Shown here piece after piece: positions 54,896 to 62,778 of a DNA stretch of 64,000 nt (its first letter is position 1; each line of letters starts with the position of its first letter). This stretch comes from Blautia argi. Its GTDB lineage: Bacteria; Bacillota; Clostridia; Lachnospirales; Lachnospiraceae. The notes below the pieces were generated by a model that was not told the origin of the DNA, ran no database searches, and worked only from the letters and a program-made list of their open reading frames with translations. The position numbers were made by a program, and so were the translations under genes. The stretch covers positions 1,557,501 to 1,621,500 of the forward strand of contig NZ_CP030280.1 of assembly GCF_003287895.1 (NCBI RefSeq), given 5' to 3'.

Positions 54896-55816
54896 GTGGA
54901 ACATACAAAAGCAGATATTATATTTAAAGATTTTTGGCGGAATAATGAACGGTTCGCTGATCTTTTTAATGTAGTCGTGTTTGGCGGGAAAGAGGTCATT
55001 AAGCCAGAGACATTGCATGAAATGGATACAGATGTTTCTGGTGTCATTCAATTAAAAGATTATAAGGAAACCTTATCCAGAACAAGAGATGTGATTAAAA
55101 AGACTGCTTATGGAGTGGAATTTGTTGTTCTTGGAATTGAAAGTCAGCAGCATATTCATTATGCCATGCCGCTGCGTCATATGGTGTATGACGCAATGAG
55201 TTACCTGAAGGAATATCGGGAAATTACACGCAAATACAAAGAAAGCCCAGAGAAAAAGACAGAAGATGAATTTCTATCGAAAATGAGGAAAGATGACCGG
55301 CTTCATCCCGTTATTACATTGACGGTGTATTATGGTGAAAAACAATGGGACGGACCGTATTGTCTGAAAGATATGATTGTAGAAATGCCGGAAGAAATTG
55401 CCGCTATTTTCTCAGATTACAAAATGAACCTTTTGGAAGTACGGGATTCAGACCGGTATGTGTTCAATAATACAGATGTGCAAAGTGTTTTTGAAATTAC
55501 CAGGGAAATCTTTGCCGGGCATTTTGAAAAAATTCAGGAGAAGTATGGAAACAAGGAGATGGGCTCAGATCTATTAACAGTGGTCGGTCAGATGACAGGA
55601 TCAAAGGAACTGATTCGTATGAGTAGAAATATGGAGGTAAACAGTATGTGCGAGGCATTAGAGAAGTTGAAAGAAGAAGGCGAACAGAAAGGTAGAGAAA
55701 AAGAGAGAGAAGCAGTCATTCTTACCATGTTGCAGAATAATTATCCGATTTCAGAGATTTGTAAACTTTTGAATATCTCCGAAGAAGAGGTATTAGAAAT
55801 AAGGGATAAAGAATAA
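54896..55816 (+). CDS. Rpn family PD-(D/E)XK nuclease, second copy
   Basis: GTG 54896 is 8 bases after GAGAGGA and downstream of the promoter; 306 residues. The start VEHTKADIIFKDFWRNNERFADLFN matches Rpn/transposase-like proteins, followed by DTDVSGVI, VEFVVLGIESQQHIHYAMPLRHMVYDA (the Glu-x-Gln core), HPVITLTVYYG and a charged C-terminal repeat (EEGEQKGREKEREA). It is distinct from the 35800 gene. Rpn proteins cut DNA and can promote RecA-independent recombination. Confidence 0.85.
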   Translation: MEHTKADIIFKDFWRNNERFADLFNVVVFGGKEVIKPETLHEMDTDVSGVIQLKDYKETLSRTRDVIKKTAYGVEFVVLGIESQQHIHYAMPLRHMVYDAMSYLKEYREITRKYKESPEKKTEDEFLSKMRKDDRLHPVITLTVYYGEKQWDGPYCLKDMIVEMPEEIAAIFSDYKMNLLEVRDSDRYVFNNTDVQSVFEITREIFAGHFEKIQEKYGNKEMGSDLLTVVGQMTGSKELIRMSRNMEVNSMCEALEKLKEEGEQKGREKEREAVILTMLQNNYPISEICKLLNISEEEVLEIRDKE

Positions 55817-55857
55817 TATCGTTTTTCCCAAAATGAAGTAAAAAGAATAGTGGTATG

Positions 55858-55906
55858 TACAAAAAAGGCATCAAAAACAAAGGAGTTTTGGTGTCTTTTT
55901 TGTACC
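55858..55906. terminator. bidirectional terminator after second Rpn gene
   Basis: GTACAAAAAAGGCATCAAAA (from 55858) pairs almost fully with TTTTGGTGTCTTTTTTGTAC (ending near 55905). A and T runs on the arms allow termination in both directions. The next start codon is 55927. Confidence 0.75.
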
Positions 55907-55926
55907 CAGAAATGAAAGGAAAAAAT

Positions 55927-56103
55927 ATGAACAAGTTGATATGTAAAAAATGCGGAAGAGAAATTCTACCGGAGAATGATAATGCATTAAAAAAGGAATA
56001 TCCATATTATTGCAGTTTTTGTGATGAGAACAAATATGCATTTGAGTGTATATGTGTAGAAAAAAGAGAAACGGAACATAAAAGGGATAGGGTACTGATA
56101 TGA
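55927..56103 (+). CDS. small zinc-ribbon protein
   Basis: ATG 55927 follows GAAAGGAAA; 58 residues. CKKCGRE at residues 6-9 and CSFC at about 30-33 form a zinc-ribbon, and two more Cys lie near 41-43. The stop overlaps the next start (ATGA). Confidence 0.7.
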   Translation: MNKLICKKCGREILPENDNALKKEYPYYCSFCDENKYAFECICVEKRETEHKRDRVLI

Positions 56104-56282
56104 CAGACGAAGAAAGAGTATTATCCTGCCAACGTGAGATCCGAAGACTTCGAAGTGTTGTCAGGGAGTATGAAGAAGAAAGAAGAGTGTTTCTTGCATG
56201 GTTAGAGGTGGAAAGCAAAATACCATCTGAAAACCAGGCTGGATTGAATATGGTGAAACAATATTGGGATACATATTTATAG
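56100..56282 (+). CDS. small coiled-coil protein
   Basis: The 60-residue protein is translationally coupled to the zinc-ribbon gene. It is a charged helix (REIRRLRSVVREYEEERRVF) followed by an amphipathic C-terminal segment. No family is recognised. Confidence 0.6.
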   Translation: MTDEERVLSCQREIRRLRSVVREYEEERRVFLAWLEVESKIPSENQAGLNMVKQYWDTYL

Positions 56283-56316
56283 TAAAGTTAAAAAATAAAA
56301 CGATTTAGGAGAAATT

Positions 56317-57285
56317 ATGACAAACGGATATTTTGTGATAGAAGAAAAGGGAAAAATTAAAAAGGTAGTTTACTTAATGTCAGATGCATATTTAGACAAT
56401 GGATATGGAGAAAAGATTATCCGGGCATTTGCAGAAAAACAGGAATTAAAACTTATGGAGAGAATATATCAAAATTTAGATTTGATGGATAAAAAGAATA
56501 TACGATCCATAAAGCCGGAATGGTACCGAAAGACAGTACATTCCGATAAAGGGGACATTTTTTCAGAGTATGCTTATGTAGTCCGGGGAGAGAAACTGAG
56601 AGCGTATCACTATGGAAAATTGCTTTTCTGCCTAAAAAGAGAAGATGCAGAAATATGGCTGTACTTATTGAAAAATATGCAGCAATTGATAGATCATTTT
56701 TTATATTCAGGCGAATTGTTGGAATATCAGTGGAAAAATTATTTTTCCATGTTCCAATTTTTACAGAAGAAAATAGAAGAAGGGTTCGGCAAGCAAGAGT
56801 TTCAGCAGTATATGCGAAGAGAAGGACTCCCCCTTGCCTTTTTCAGAGATGAGCATTTGGTAGATGTATGGAATAGATATGATAGACCTGCGTATCAAAA
56901 AATATGGAAAAGAGGGACTCAGGAGGTCTTGTTTATTGTGGCAAGGCAGGAGCGTATCTGGAGAGCATACATACAAGGTCCGTATAGTCGGATTGCGGTA
57001 TTCCAAAAATGTTCCAGTGAGAAAAAAATGTGTGACGTAATACGATTAGAACTTAGAAAAGAAAGCCTTAAATTTGAACAGTATGCAAAAATAACTGCTT
57101 ATGTGAGTAAAATTACAAAGGAATTATTCAGACAGAAAATAAAACTAGAGGAGATACAACGATATTTACAGGAAGAACAGCAAAAATCACCTTGGTATCT
57201 TTGTGAAAGTGATCTTTCTGTTACAAACATTATCAATCACTTAAAGATGGTTTTGCGAAATGAACAATATAGACATAATGGGTAA
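56317..57285 (+). CDS. hypothetical protein
   Basis: The 322-residue product starts after TTAGGAGAAA. It is soluble, basic and mixed alpha/beta (FVIEEKGKIKKVVYLMSDAYLD; RGEKLRAYHYGKLLFCLKRED; helical C-terminus). No family is recognised. It belongs to the mobile-element block. Confidence 0.7.
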   Translation: MTNGYFVIEEKGKIKKVVYLMSDAYLDNGYGEKIIRAFAEKQELKLMERIYQNLDLMDKKNIRSIKPEWYRKTVHSDKGDIFSEYAYVVRGEKLRAYHYGKLLFCLKREDAEIWLYLLKNMQQLIDHFLYSGELLEYQWKNYFSMFQFLQKKIEEGFGKQEFQQYMRREGLPLAFFRDEHLVDVWNRYDRPAYQKIWKRGTQEVLFIVARQERIWRAYIQGPYSRIAVFQKCSSEKKMCDVIRLELRKESLKFEQYAKITAYVSKITKELFRQKIKLEEIQRYLQEEQQKSPWYLCESDLSVTNIINHLKMVLRNEQYRHNG

Positions 57286-57312
57286 AAACAGTAGAAAGAA
57301 GAGGCAAATAAT

Positions 57313-57627
57313 ATGGAGAGATATGATGCACGAAAAGAAACTTACGAAGAAATAGAGATCTTTGATACCTTGGCACTTTTTTCTTCGGGAAGAATTCAAA
57401 AGGATAGTGTTCCAGAAGGTTTTTATTGTTATGAAGTTCGGCATGATGATGAGTGTATGGGAATTCCATGTGAATTAAGCTTTCGCATCTTGGTAAACTT
57501 TTGGGGGACAGTAATATCCAAAGTTCCGCTCATAAGGGATGACGAATGTAGGAGATATATTGAAGATGAAGAGTGGGGGTATACAGGCAACGTAGAAATA
57601 CAATTGGAGTCATGGGTTGAATCATAA
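57313..57627 (+). CDS. LPD28-like mobile-element protein
   Basis: The 104-residue product contains the LPD28 pattern in order: FDTLALFSSGRIQKDSVPEGFYCYEVRHDDE (in two parts), GIPCELSFRILVNFWGTVIS and a final YTG...LESW. LPD28 is a large-polyvalent-protein-associated domain found across conjugative elements and phage of Clostridia. It closes the mobile-element block and is followed by a 13-bp hairpin. Confidence 0.75.
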   Translation: MERYDARKETYEEIEIFDTLALFSSGRIQKDSVPEGFYCYEVRHDDECMGIPCELSFRILVNFWGTVISKVPLIRDDECRRYIEDEEWGYTGNVEIQLESWVES

Positions 57628-57640
57628 AATGTAAAAAATC

Positions 57641-57682
57641 AGTCAAGTCAACAATATACAGGGCTATTTTGTTGACTTGACT
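57641..57682. terminator. 13-bp perfect hairpin at block end
   Basis: AGTCAAGTCAACA (57641-57653) pairs perfectly with TGTTGACTTGACT (57670-57682). There is no T-run, so it may act as a protein site or as a barrier between the mobile-element genes and the following convergent kinase gene. Confidence 0.6.
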
Positions 57683-57828
57683 ATTGAACATATCGCCATA
57701 AACTTGTAGTCCACTTTTCTTTTTTATGCGAATAATAGTATTTTTTCGATAATAGAGTTCCATAATTACTATTATTTTTAGATGTGTAGAAAGTGGTATA
57801 ACAATGTGTCGGAGAATGATTTAGGATT

Positions 57829-59088
57829 TCATTCTTCTAAAAATAATTGAACATTAGCTATAAGTTTAAGATGATCTTGAGTATACTCTAAAGAGCCTTT
57901 ATAATGTTCAAGTGGTTTCTGTACATTATAAGACCTAAACCATGGGATTTGGAGAGTTGGGATTTGAACTTTTTTTAAAACTATTTATATTTATTGGAGC
58001 AGTCAAAAAATTTTCTATTCGTATTAGCAATAGGGTGGCTTCTTGATACATATACAAGTTAATAGTTGTAAAATTATGTAAAGCACTGTATCTAAAGCGT
58101 TATCAAGCAAGTTACTTAAAATTGTGCAGAGATCATAATCATTAATGCCTAAATCATTTGAAATAGTTCCTTTAAATAATATTTCTATATCTGGAAACTC
58201 TAAAATTTTCTGTAATAATAGCGCATTCACAAGAGTATTTCCGACATCAGGGATACGTGTAACTTTATGAGTTACATTATTTTCGATACTTTGTATATAC
58301 TTCAATGCCTGTTCGGTGTTATTAGATTTTAATAGTCCTTTTAGAACATTAATATGATTTCGATAATCATGCCGTAACTTACGTATTTCGAATGTATTCT
58401 CCTTTATCTTATCATAATAAGATTTTAATATAACTATGTATTGTTTTTGCTTATAAAGAGTTTCTAAATCTAGATTTTTCTTTGAAACTGCCGTAAGATA
58501 AGAAAAAAGAATTCCGACAGATACTATACAAAGAATAGAAAATAAATTTAAAAATGTAAGATTAATAATGTTTTGGTTCAAATGAAAAACTGTTAGTATA
58601 ATACAGATTATTCCTGTATAGCAGCATAAGAAAATTTTTTCAACAAAAGATAAAATGAAACGATAATGGATCCTATTTTTGAACCAAAGAAATATAAGTA
58701 AAAATAATATTACTAAAACTTTAGTAATGTTTTTCTCTTTATAGGTATTCATGCCACTAAAAATTGGAAATTTGAATATTAAATCCATAATTAAAGCAAA
58801 ACATTGATAAATTAAGGAAGAAAGAATATAAATCAATAAAAATGAAGTGATTTTCTCATACCATTTTTCCTCCAATAAAAATGAAATAAATATTATACAC
58901 AAAAACAAATCAACAATTACCAGAACCCCTTGTACTGGTAGTAAATAAAGGAATGTTAAAGACAGAAGGGCAATTGTAAAGCAAAATATGTATTTGTGTC
59001 GCTTTTTTGTAAGATGGTTTGAAAATAAAACTATCATAAGCAAAAATTCAATTATTATATCAAATTTTTCAGTATTTAAGATTCCCAT
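57829..59088 (-). pseudogene. AgrC-like GHKL sensor kinase, broken by several frameshifts
   Basis: ATG 59088 overlaps the regulator gene by 13 bases. About six membrane helices, the His motif RKLRHDYRNHINVL, and N box LSNLLDNALDTV are in frame, but the frame then ends at 58024. The rest is still present downstream on the minus strand in other frames: YMYQEATLLLIRIENF (about 58035), the G-box start HGLGL (about 57940), and EHYKGSLEYTQDHLKLIANV to a stop at 57829. At least three frame changes are needed. As it stands, the ATPase part is lost and signalling should fail. Confidence 0.8.
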
Positions 59089-59819
59089 AGTAAATCAGCT
59101 CTATTCTTTATAATTTCTAGATATAACTTCTGAACTTCTTTTTTTCTACGTCTGGCAATTGGAATTTCCACACCTGTTTTAAGAATAAGTACGGAAGCGG
59201 TTGTAGATAGTTTACAACAATGACACAAATTAACTAAATAAGACTTATGAACACAAACAATATATCTATAATGTAAAATTTGACGCATTTCATTTAGATT
59301 TTTACGAATACAATACTCTTTTGAATTTTCTAGAACAATTCTCACATAATTACCTTCTGCATGAATATAAAGGATATTTTTACAAATTATTTTTTGCTCT
59401 CCATAAATAGAATCTGGAACAGTAATATATTGCATACTACCTAATTTGTTTAGAAGCTTATCCATAATTTTTTTCAATTTTTGAAGTACAATAGGTTTGT
59501 TTAAAAATCCGTAAACATTTTTTCCAAAAGAGTCATATAAAATTTCTTCATGGCTAGTCACAAAAACAATCATAGTGTTTATATTATGCTCTTCTAAAAA
59601 ATCTCTTATCATTTGACCGGAAATATTCTGCATTTCTTCATCTAGAAATAGAATGTCTAAATGAAGTTTGTTTTTTAATAGTTCTTCTCCCGAAGAAAAT
59701 AATACATAATCAATTTGAACTTGTGTGTTATGTTGTACGCACTTGCAAGAGTTTACCAATTCATTTTGCCAATATATTTCATCGTCACAGATGCCGATAG
59801 TATATTTTTCTAAGTCCAT
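59076..59819 (-). CDS. LytTR-family response regulator
   Basis: ATG 59819 is 8 bases after GGAG; 247 residues. The receiver has the acidic pocket ICDDE and phosphoacceptor in LFLDEEMQNISG, and ends with LNKPIV carrying the conserved Lys. The LytTR domain covers about 140-240 (NILYIHAEGNYVRIVLE, RYIVCVHKSYLVNL, IPIARRRKKEV). It is divergent from the small peptide and radical SAM genes and probably binds the intergenic repeats at 59868-59897. Confidence 0.9.
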   Translation of the reverse strand: MDLEKYTIGICDDEIYWQNELVNSCKCVQHNTQVQIDYVLFSSGEELLKNKLHLDILFLDEEMQNISGQMIRDFLEEHNINTMIVFVTSHEEILYDSFGKNVYGFLNKPIVLQKLKKIMDKLLNKLGSMQYITVPDSIYGEQKIICKNILYIHAEGNYVRIVLENSKEYCIRKNLNEMRQILHYRYIVCVHKSYLVNLCHCCKLSTTASVLILKTGVEIPIARRRKKEVQKLYLEIIKNRADLLWES

Positions 59820-59867
59820 ATAATATTCTCCATAATGCAAATCTTTGACCGATAATTACAAAGAATT

Positions 59868-59915
59868 ACCGTTTATACCGTATTACTTGTTTATACCATT
59901 ATTCATAAATAAAAT
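59868..59915 (+). promoter_or_regulatory. direct repeats and promoter of the 19-residue peptide
   Basis: GTTTATACC occurs at 59871-59879 and 59889-59897. The first lies within ACCGTTTAT (59868-59876), which fits the LytTR box consensus as I recall it. TTGTTT (59887-59892), a 17-base spacer, and TAAAAT (59910-59915) make a promoter toward the peptide gene. The region separates divergent genes, one of which encodes a LytTR regulator. Confidence 0.55.
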
Positions 59916-59939
59916 GAAATTATAAGGAGGTAATGAATA

Positions 59940-59999
59940 ATGACTTATGGATTGGAAAATTTACTTGAATGGATTTATTCACATTTCAAGGGTATCTAA
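59940..59999 (+). CDS. 19-residue peptide, candidate RiPP precursor or pheromone
   Basis: ATG 59940 lies 9 bases after a perfect AGGAGG (59925-59930); the overlapping ATG at 59933 is too close. It encodes MTYGLENLLEWIYSHFKGI. The peptide is amphipathic with Leu, Trp, Ile and Phe on one side. It has no Cys and no signal peptide. It is the first ORF of the plus-strand unit with the radical SAM enzyme and exporter. It may be the modified substrate, a signal for the divergent kinase, or both. No family is recognised. Confidence 0.55.
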   Translation: MTYGLENLLEWIYSHFKGI

Positions 60000-60095
60000 G
60001 TATACAGTATTTATATTTTACTGCATAACAAAATAAAATAAAAGTATTAATTTGAAAAAATCAAAATGATCTAAAATGAAATGGAGTGGAAAAAT

Positions 60096-60647
60096 ATGTA
60101 TCGCGAAAGAGAAAATAGAATTTTTGGTAAACCAGCTAGTTTAGAGTGTAACGAAAAAGAGATTCAAACAAGATTTGTTATTACAATGAATCCGGAAGAT
60201 ATTCAAAAAGATGTAAATAAAGCAGAATCAAAAAGTGTAGAAGTACAATTAGTGCAGTTTGCTAATTCAACTTATGCTAAAGAATTAGCACAAAATAACG
60301 ATTGTGATACTTTTATTCAATATTGTTTAGAAAATATATACCATACTAATTTGGAAGAAATATTAAAAAGAAGTACACGAATTGTAGATGGTCAATGGAA
60401 AGTAGAATCGGATTATTTACTTTATATGGAAGTTGCACTTGCAGCGGGATTAATAGTGGCAGCAGAAATTGGGGCACTTGCAGTAACAATTGTTATGGGA
60501 GACGAACCAGGAGAGGAGCCTGGAACATCTAATATCTCTAGTGCGGCAGTTGTATGTGGTGGCAAAGAATTCGGAGAAAGAGTAGTAAACAGATACTGTG
60601 AATTGTTGCAAATGGAAGCAGAAAAGAGGTGTGGGAAAAATGCTTAA
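60096..60647 (+). CDS. unknown protein of the radical SAM locus
   Basis: ATG 60096 is about 8 bases after GGAG; the in-frame ATG 60081 is an alternative. The 183-residue protein has a charged N-terminal half (MNPEDIQKDVNKAESKSVEVQL), two Cys in NDCDTFIQYC, a hydrophobic Ala/Gly/Ile stretch (about 115-140: ALAAGLIVAAEIGALAVTIV), and a C-terminal region with three Cys. It could be a large precursor with a hydrophobic core, or an adaptor for the enzyme. Its stop overlaps the radical SAM gene by 8 bases. Confidence 0.65.
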   Translation: MYRERENRIFGKPASLECNEKEIQTRFVITMNPEDIQKDVNKAESKSVEVQLVQFANSTYAKELAQNNDCDTFIQYCLENIYHTNLEEILKRSTRIVDGQWKVESDYLLYMEVALAAGLIVAAEIGALAVTIVMGDEPGEEPGTSNISSAAVVCGGKEFGERVVNRYCELLQMEAEKRCGKNA

Positions 60648-61650
60648 TCCTATACAGGCTGTTGTTTTGACAACTTTTAAATGTACCGCAGCTTGTCCTG
60701 AATGTTGTTTTGAATGCTCGCCTGATAATGAGAAAATATTATCTTATCAAGAAATAGTAAGTTTTTTGGAACAGTGCCATAAAAAATGGAATATGAGGCG
60801 TGTTATTTGGAGCGGTGGTGAATGTTTCTTATTAGGTGAAGACTTAAAAAGAGGAATAGCATATGCCAAAAAACTTGGTATGTATTCACGATGTGTCACG
60901 AATGGATTTTGGGCAACAAGTGAAGAAATAGCATATGAAAAATTAAAAGAATTGCATCAATTAGGATTAGAAGAATTAAATCTTTCAACAGGCGACGAAC
61001 ATCAATTGTATGTTCCTCAGGATAGGATTTTAAATGCTACAATTGCTGCTGCAAAACTGAATATGCGTGTCGTCATTTCTATTGAAACTAGAGAAAAAAC
61101 AAATGTTACAAGAGAAAAATTTATTAATGATCCACGTTATCAAGCAGAAATAGAAAATACGGAACTCAAGAAATTTGTTAGCATACTTAGTGCTATTTGG
61201 GTGTCATATCATAAAGATACTGTTTTTGAATACAGTGAAAATAGTGAAGATTACGTAGAATATAAAGGTTGTGATTCTCTTTTTGAATCTATATGTTTAA
61301 CTCCTAATAGAACTATTGTTGGATGTTGTGGATTGAGTGTAGAGCATATACCTGAAATGACAATTGGAAATTTTGGAGAAGATCTATCTGAAATTTTAGA
61401 AAAACAATTTCATGATTTCCTGAAAATATGGCTATATGTAGATGGGCCCAAAAAGATTTTGGATTATGTAAAAGAGTGGGAAAACAATATAGAGATACCT
61501 AAATTTATGCATACCTGCCAAGCTTGTGCCTTTATTTATCAAAATAAGAGAGTCCAAGAAATAATTAACAATAATTTTAAAAAGTGTTATACAGAAGTAC
61601 TGGAAAGATTTAAGGCAAAACAAACATTGAAAAATGCGAAAATCATATAA
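60640..61650 (+). CDS. radical SAM peptide-modifying enzyme (putative)
   Basis: ATG 60640 gives 336 residues. The CxxxCxxC motif for the 4Fe-4S cluster is Cys15-Cys19-Cys22 (CTAACPEC), with SGGECF as the SAM-binding GGE motif. C-terminal Cys residues (GCDSLFESICL, GCCGLS, HTCQAC) suggest auxiliary clusters in a SPASM-like position. RiPP-modifying radical SAM enzymes have this organisation. Neighbouring peptide, membrane and ABC genes support a peptide substrate. The reaction (C-C, thioether or other crosslink) cannot be told from sequence. Confidence 0.8.
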   Translation: MLNPIQAVVLTTFKCTAACPECCFECSPDNEKILSYQEIVSFLEQCHKKWNMRRVIWSGGECFLLGEDLKRGIAYAKKLGMYSRCVTNGFWATSEEIAYEKLKELHQLGLEELNLSTGDEHQLYVPQDRILNATIAAAKLNMRVVISIETREKTNVTREKFINDPRYQAEIENTELKKFVSILSAIWVSYHKDTVFEYSENSEDYVEYKGCDSLFESICLTPNRTIVGCCGLSVEHIPEMTIGNFGEDLSEILEKQFHDFLKIWLYVDGPKKILDYVKEWENNIEIPKFMHTCQACAFIYQNKRVQEIINNNFKKCYTEVLERFKAKQTLKNAKII

Positions 61651-61694
61651 TATGTGTTTTGAAATTTTTTCTTTGTAGAGTAGGAGGTGCAGTA

Positions 61695-62492
61695 ATGTAT
61701 TTGTTTCTTATAGGGTTGATTTTACTTCAAACGATAATAATATCCTTAAAAAAGAAAAATATGCCGTTGATAATTCTAGGCGGGTGTGCAGCAATTCTTA
61801 TAGGTATTTTTGGCTCATTACAAATTAGGCTAGGAATTTGGGGCGTGTTTTTTGTCACACATATTCTTTTGATGTTATTATATTCATTAGAAAGTCAAAA
61901 ACAATTTCAGAAGGAATCTGTTGCTTATCAAATTGTTAGAAAATATACGGATATTCCAACTTATTTTTACACATTACCACTAGGAACACTTTTTGTTGCA
62001 TTAGTTATTGTTGGTAAAGATTCAGAAGGTTTTATGCCCATTATAGTAATTTCAGTAATAACTCTATTTTGTATGATATACAATTGTTCGGTGAACAATA
62101 TGTTAAAAAAAGAAATAGAAATAGGCTCTTCACAAATTAGTATATTATTTGACAAAAAAGATGCATTATTTTTTGTTTTTACTATAATGCAATCTTTATC
62201 TGTCGGAATGCTTTACAGTGGTGCTTTAACCCAATTAGATGAAAAGGTGATAGCAATTCTTTTTATAGTAGAATTGTGTATACATTTATTGATATTTTTC
62301 CAAAATTATAATAAGGGAGAGAAAATCAAAAGCGATATTTTGGGATTGTCCAAAGTAAACTATCCTAAATGGCAATTGTTTGTACCTAAAAAAGTGGGAT
62401 TTGGTCTTACTTTAAATTTTTCTTGTCCATTGACATATGCTATACTTGCAATATTGGTTGTAGGAATTATAGTTATATTAATTTATTCTTAA
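61695..62492 (+). CDS. polytopic membrane protein of the radical SAM locus
   Basis: ATG 61695 follows TAGGAGGTG; the frame opens at 61659. The 265-residue protein has about eight membrane helices (LFLIGLILLQTIIIS, LIILGGCAAILIGIFGSL, LATLFVALVIV-type segments, YAILAILVVGIIVILIY at the end) and short polar loops. It might be an immunity protein, a membrane protease or an export partner. No catalytic motif was recognised. Confidence 0.7.
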   Translation: MYLFLIGLILLQTIIISLKKKNMPLIILGGCAAILIGIFGSLQIRLGIWGVFFVTHILLMLLYSLESQKQFQKESVAYQIVRKYTDIPTYFYTLPLGTLFVALVIVGKDSEGFMPIIVISVITLFCMIYNCSVNNMLKKEIEIGSSQISILFDKKDALFFVFTIMQSLSVGMLYSGALTQLDEKVIAILFIVELCIHLLIFFQNYNKGEKIKSDILGLSKVNYPKWQLFVPKKVGFGLTLNFSCPLTYAILAILVVGIIVILIYS

Positions 62493-62606
62493 TAATATAG
62501 AATCTATGTAGATGGAGAGATTAGCAAGGTAGTATCAAACATATTATGAAAAAATCGAATCTATTTCTTTGGCATGAACCAATTTTATTTAAGGAAATTC
62601 CTTCAA

Positions 62607-62650
62607 TTTTATATTAGGAAGTTGTAAACTTCCTAATATAAAAATTTTTT
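62607..62650. terminator. strong terminator between membrane protein and ABC gene
   Basis: A 17-bp perfect stem (62607-62623 with 62627-62643, loop GTA) is followed by ATTTTTTTG. The centre is TTAGGAAGTT/AACTTCCTAA. The ABC gene at 62779 therefore probably has its own promoter. Confidence 0.85.
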
Positions 62651-62778
62651 TGATGGGGCTAAGCCAAACAAACGGGATGTAAAAACTTTTAAAACTTAAA
62701 ATCATTGATTTCATTGAGTTTAAGTTGATTTCAAGAATACGAAGTTGACACTACCATTCGCAACTGAGAGGGGTAATT

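Noticed and set aside
59933-59968. 11-residue ORF overlapping the 19-residue peptide
   Set aside because: Its ATG is only 2 bases from AGGAGG, too close for initiation; the ATG at 59940 has ideal spacing.
62546-62617. 23-residue ORF (MKKSNLFLWHEPILFKEIPS...) before the ABC gene
   Set aside because: The nearest AAGG-like site is about 14 bases away and the ORF runs into the terminator stem. It could be a peptide, but the evidence is too weak.
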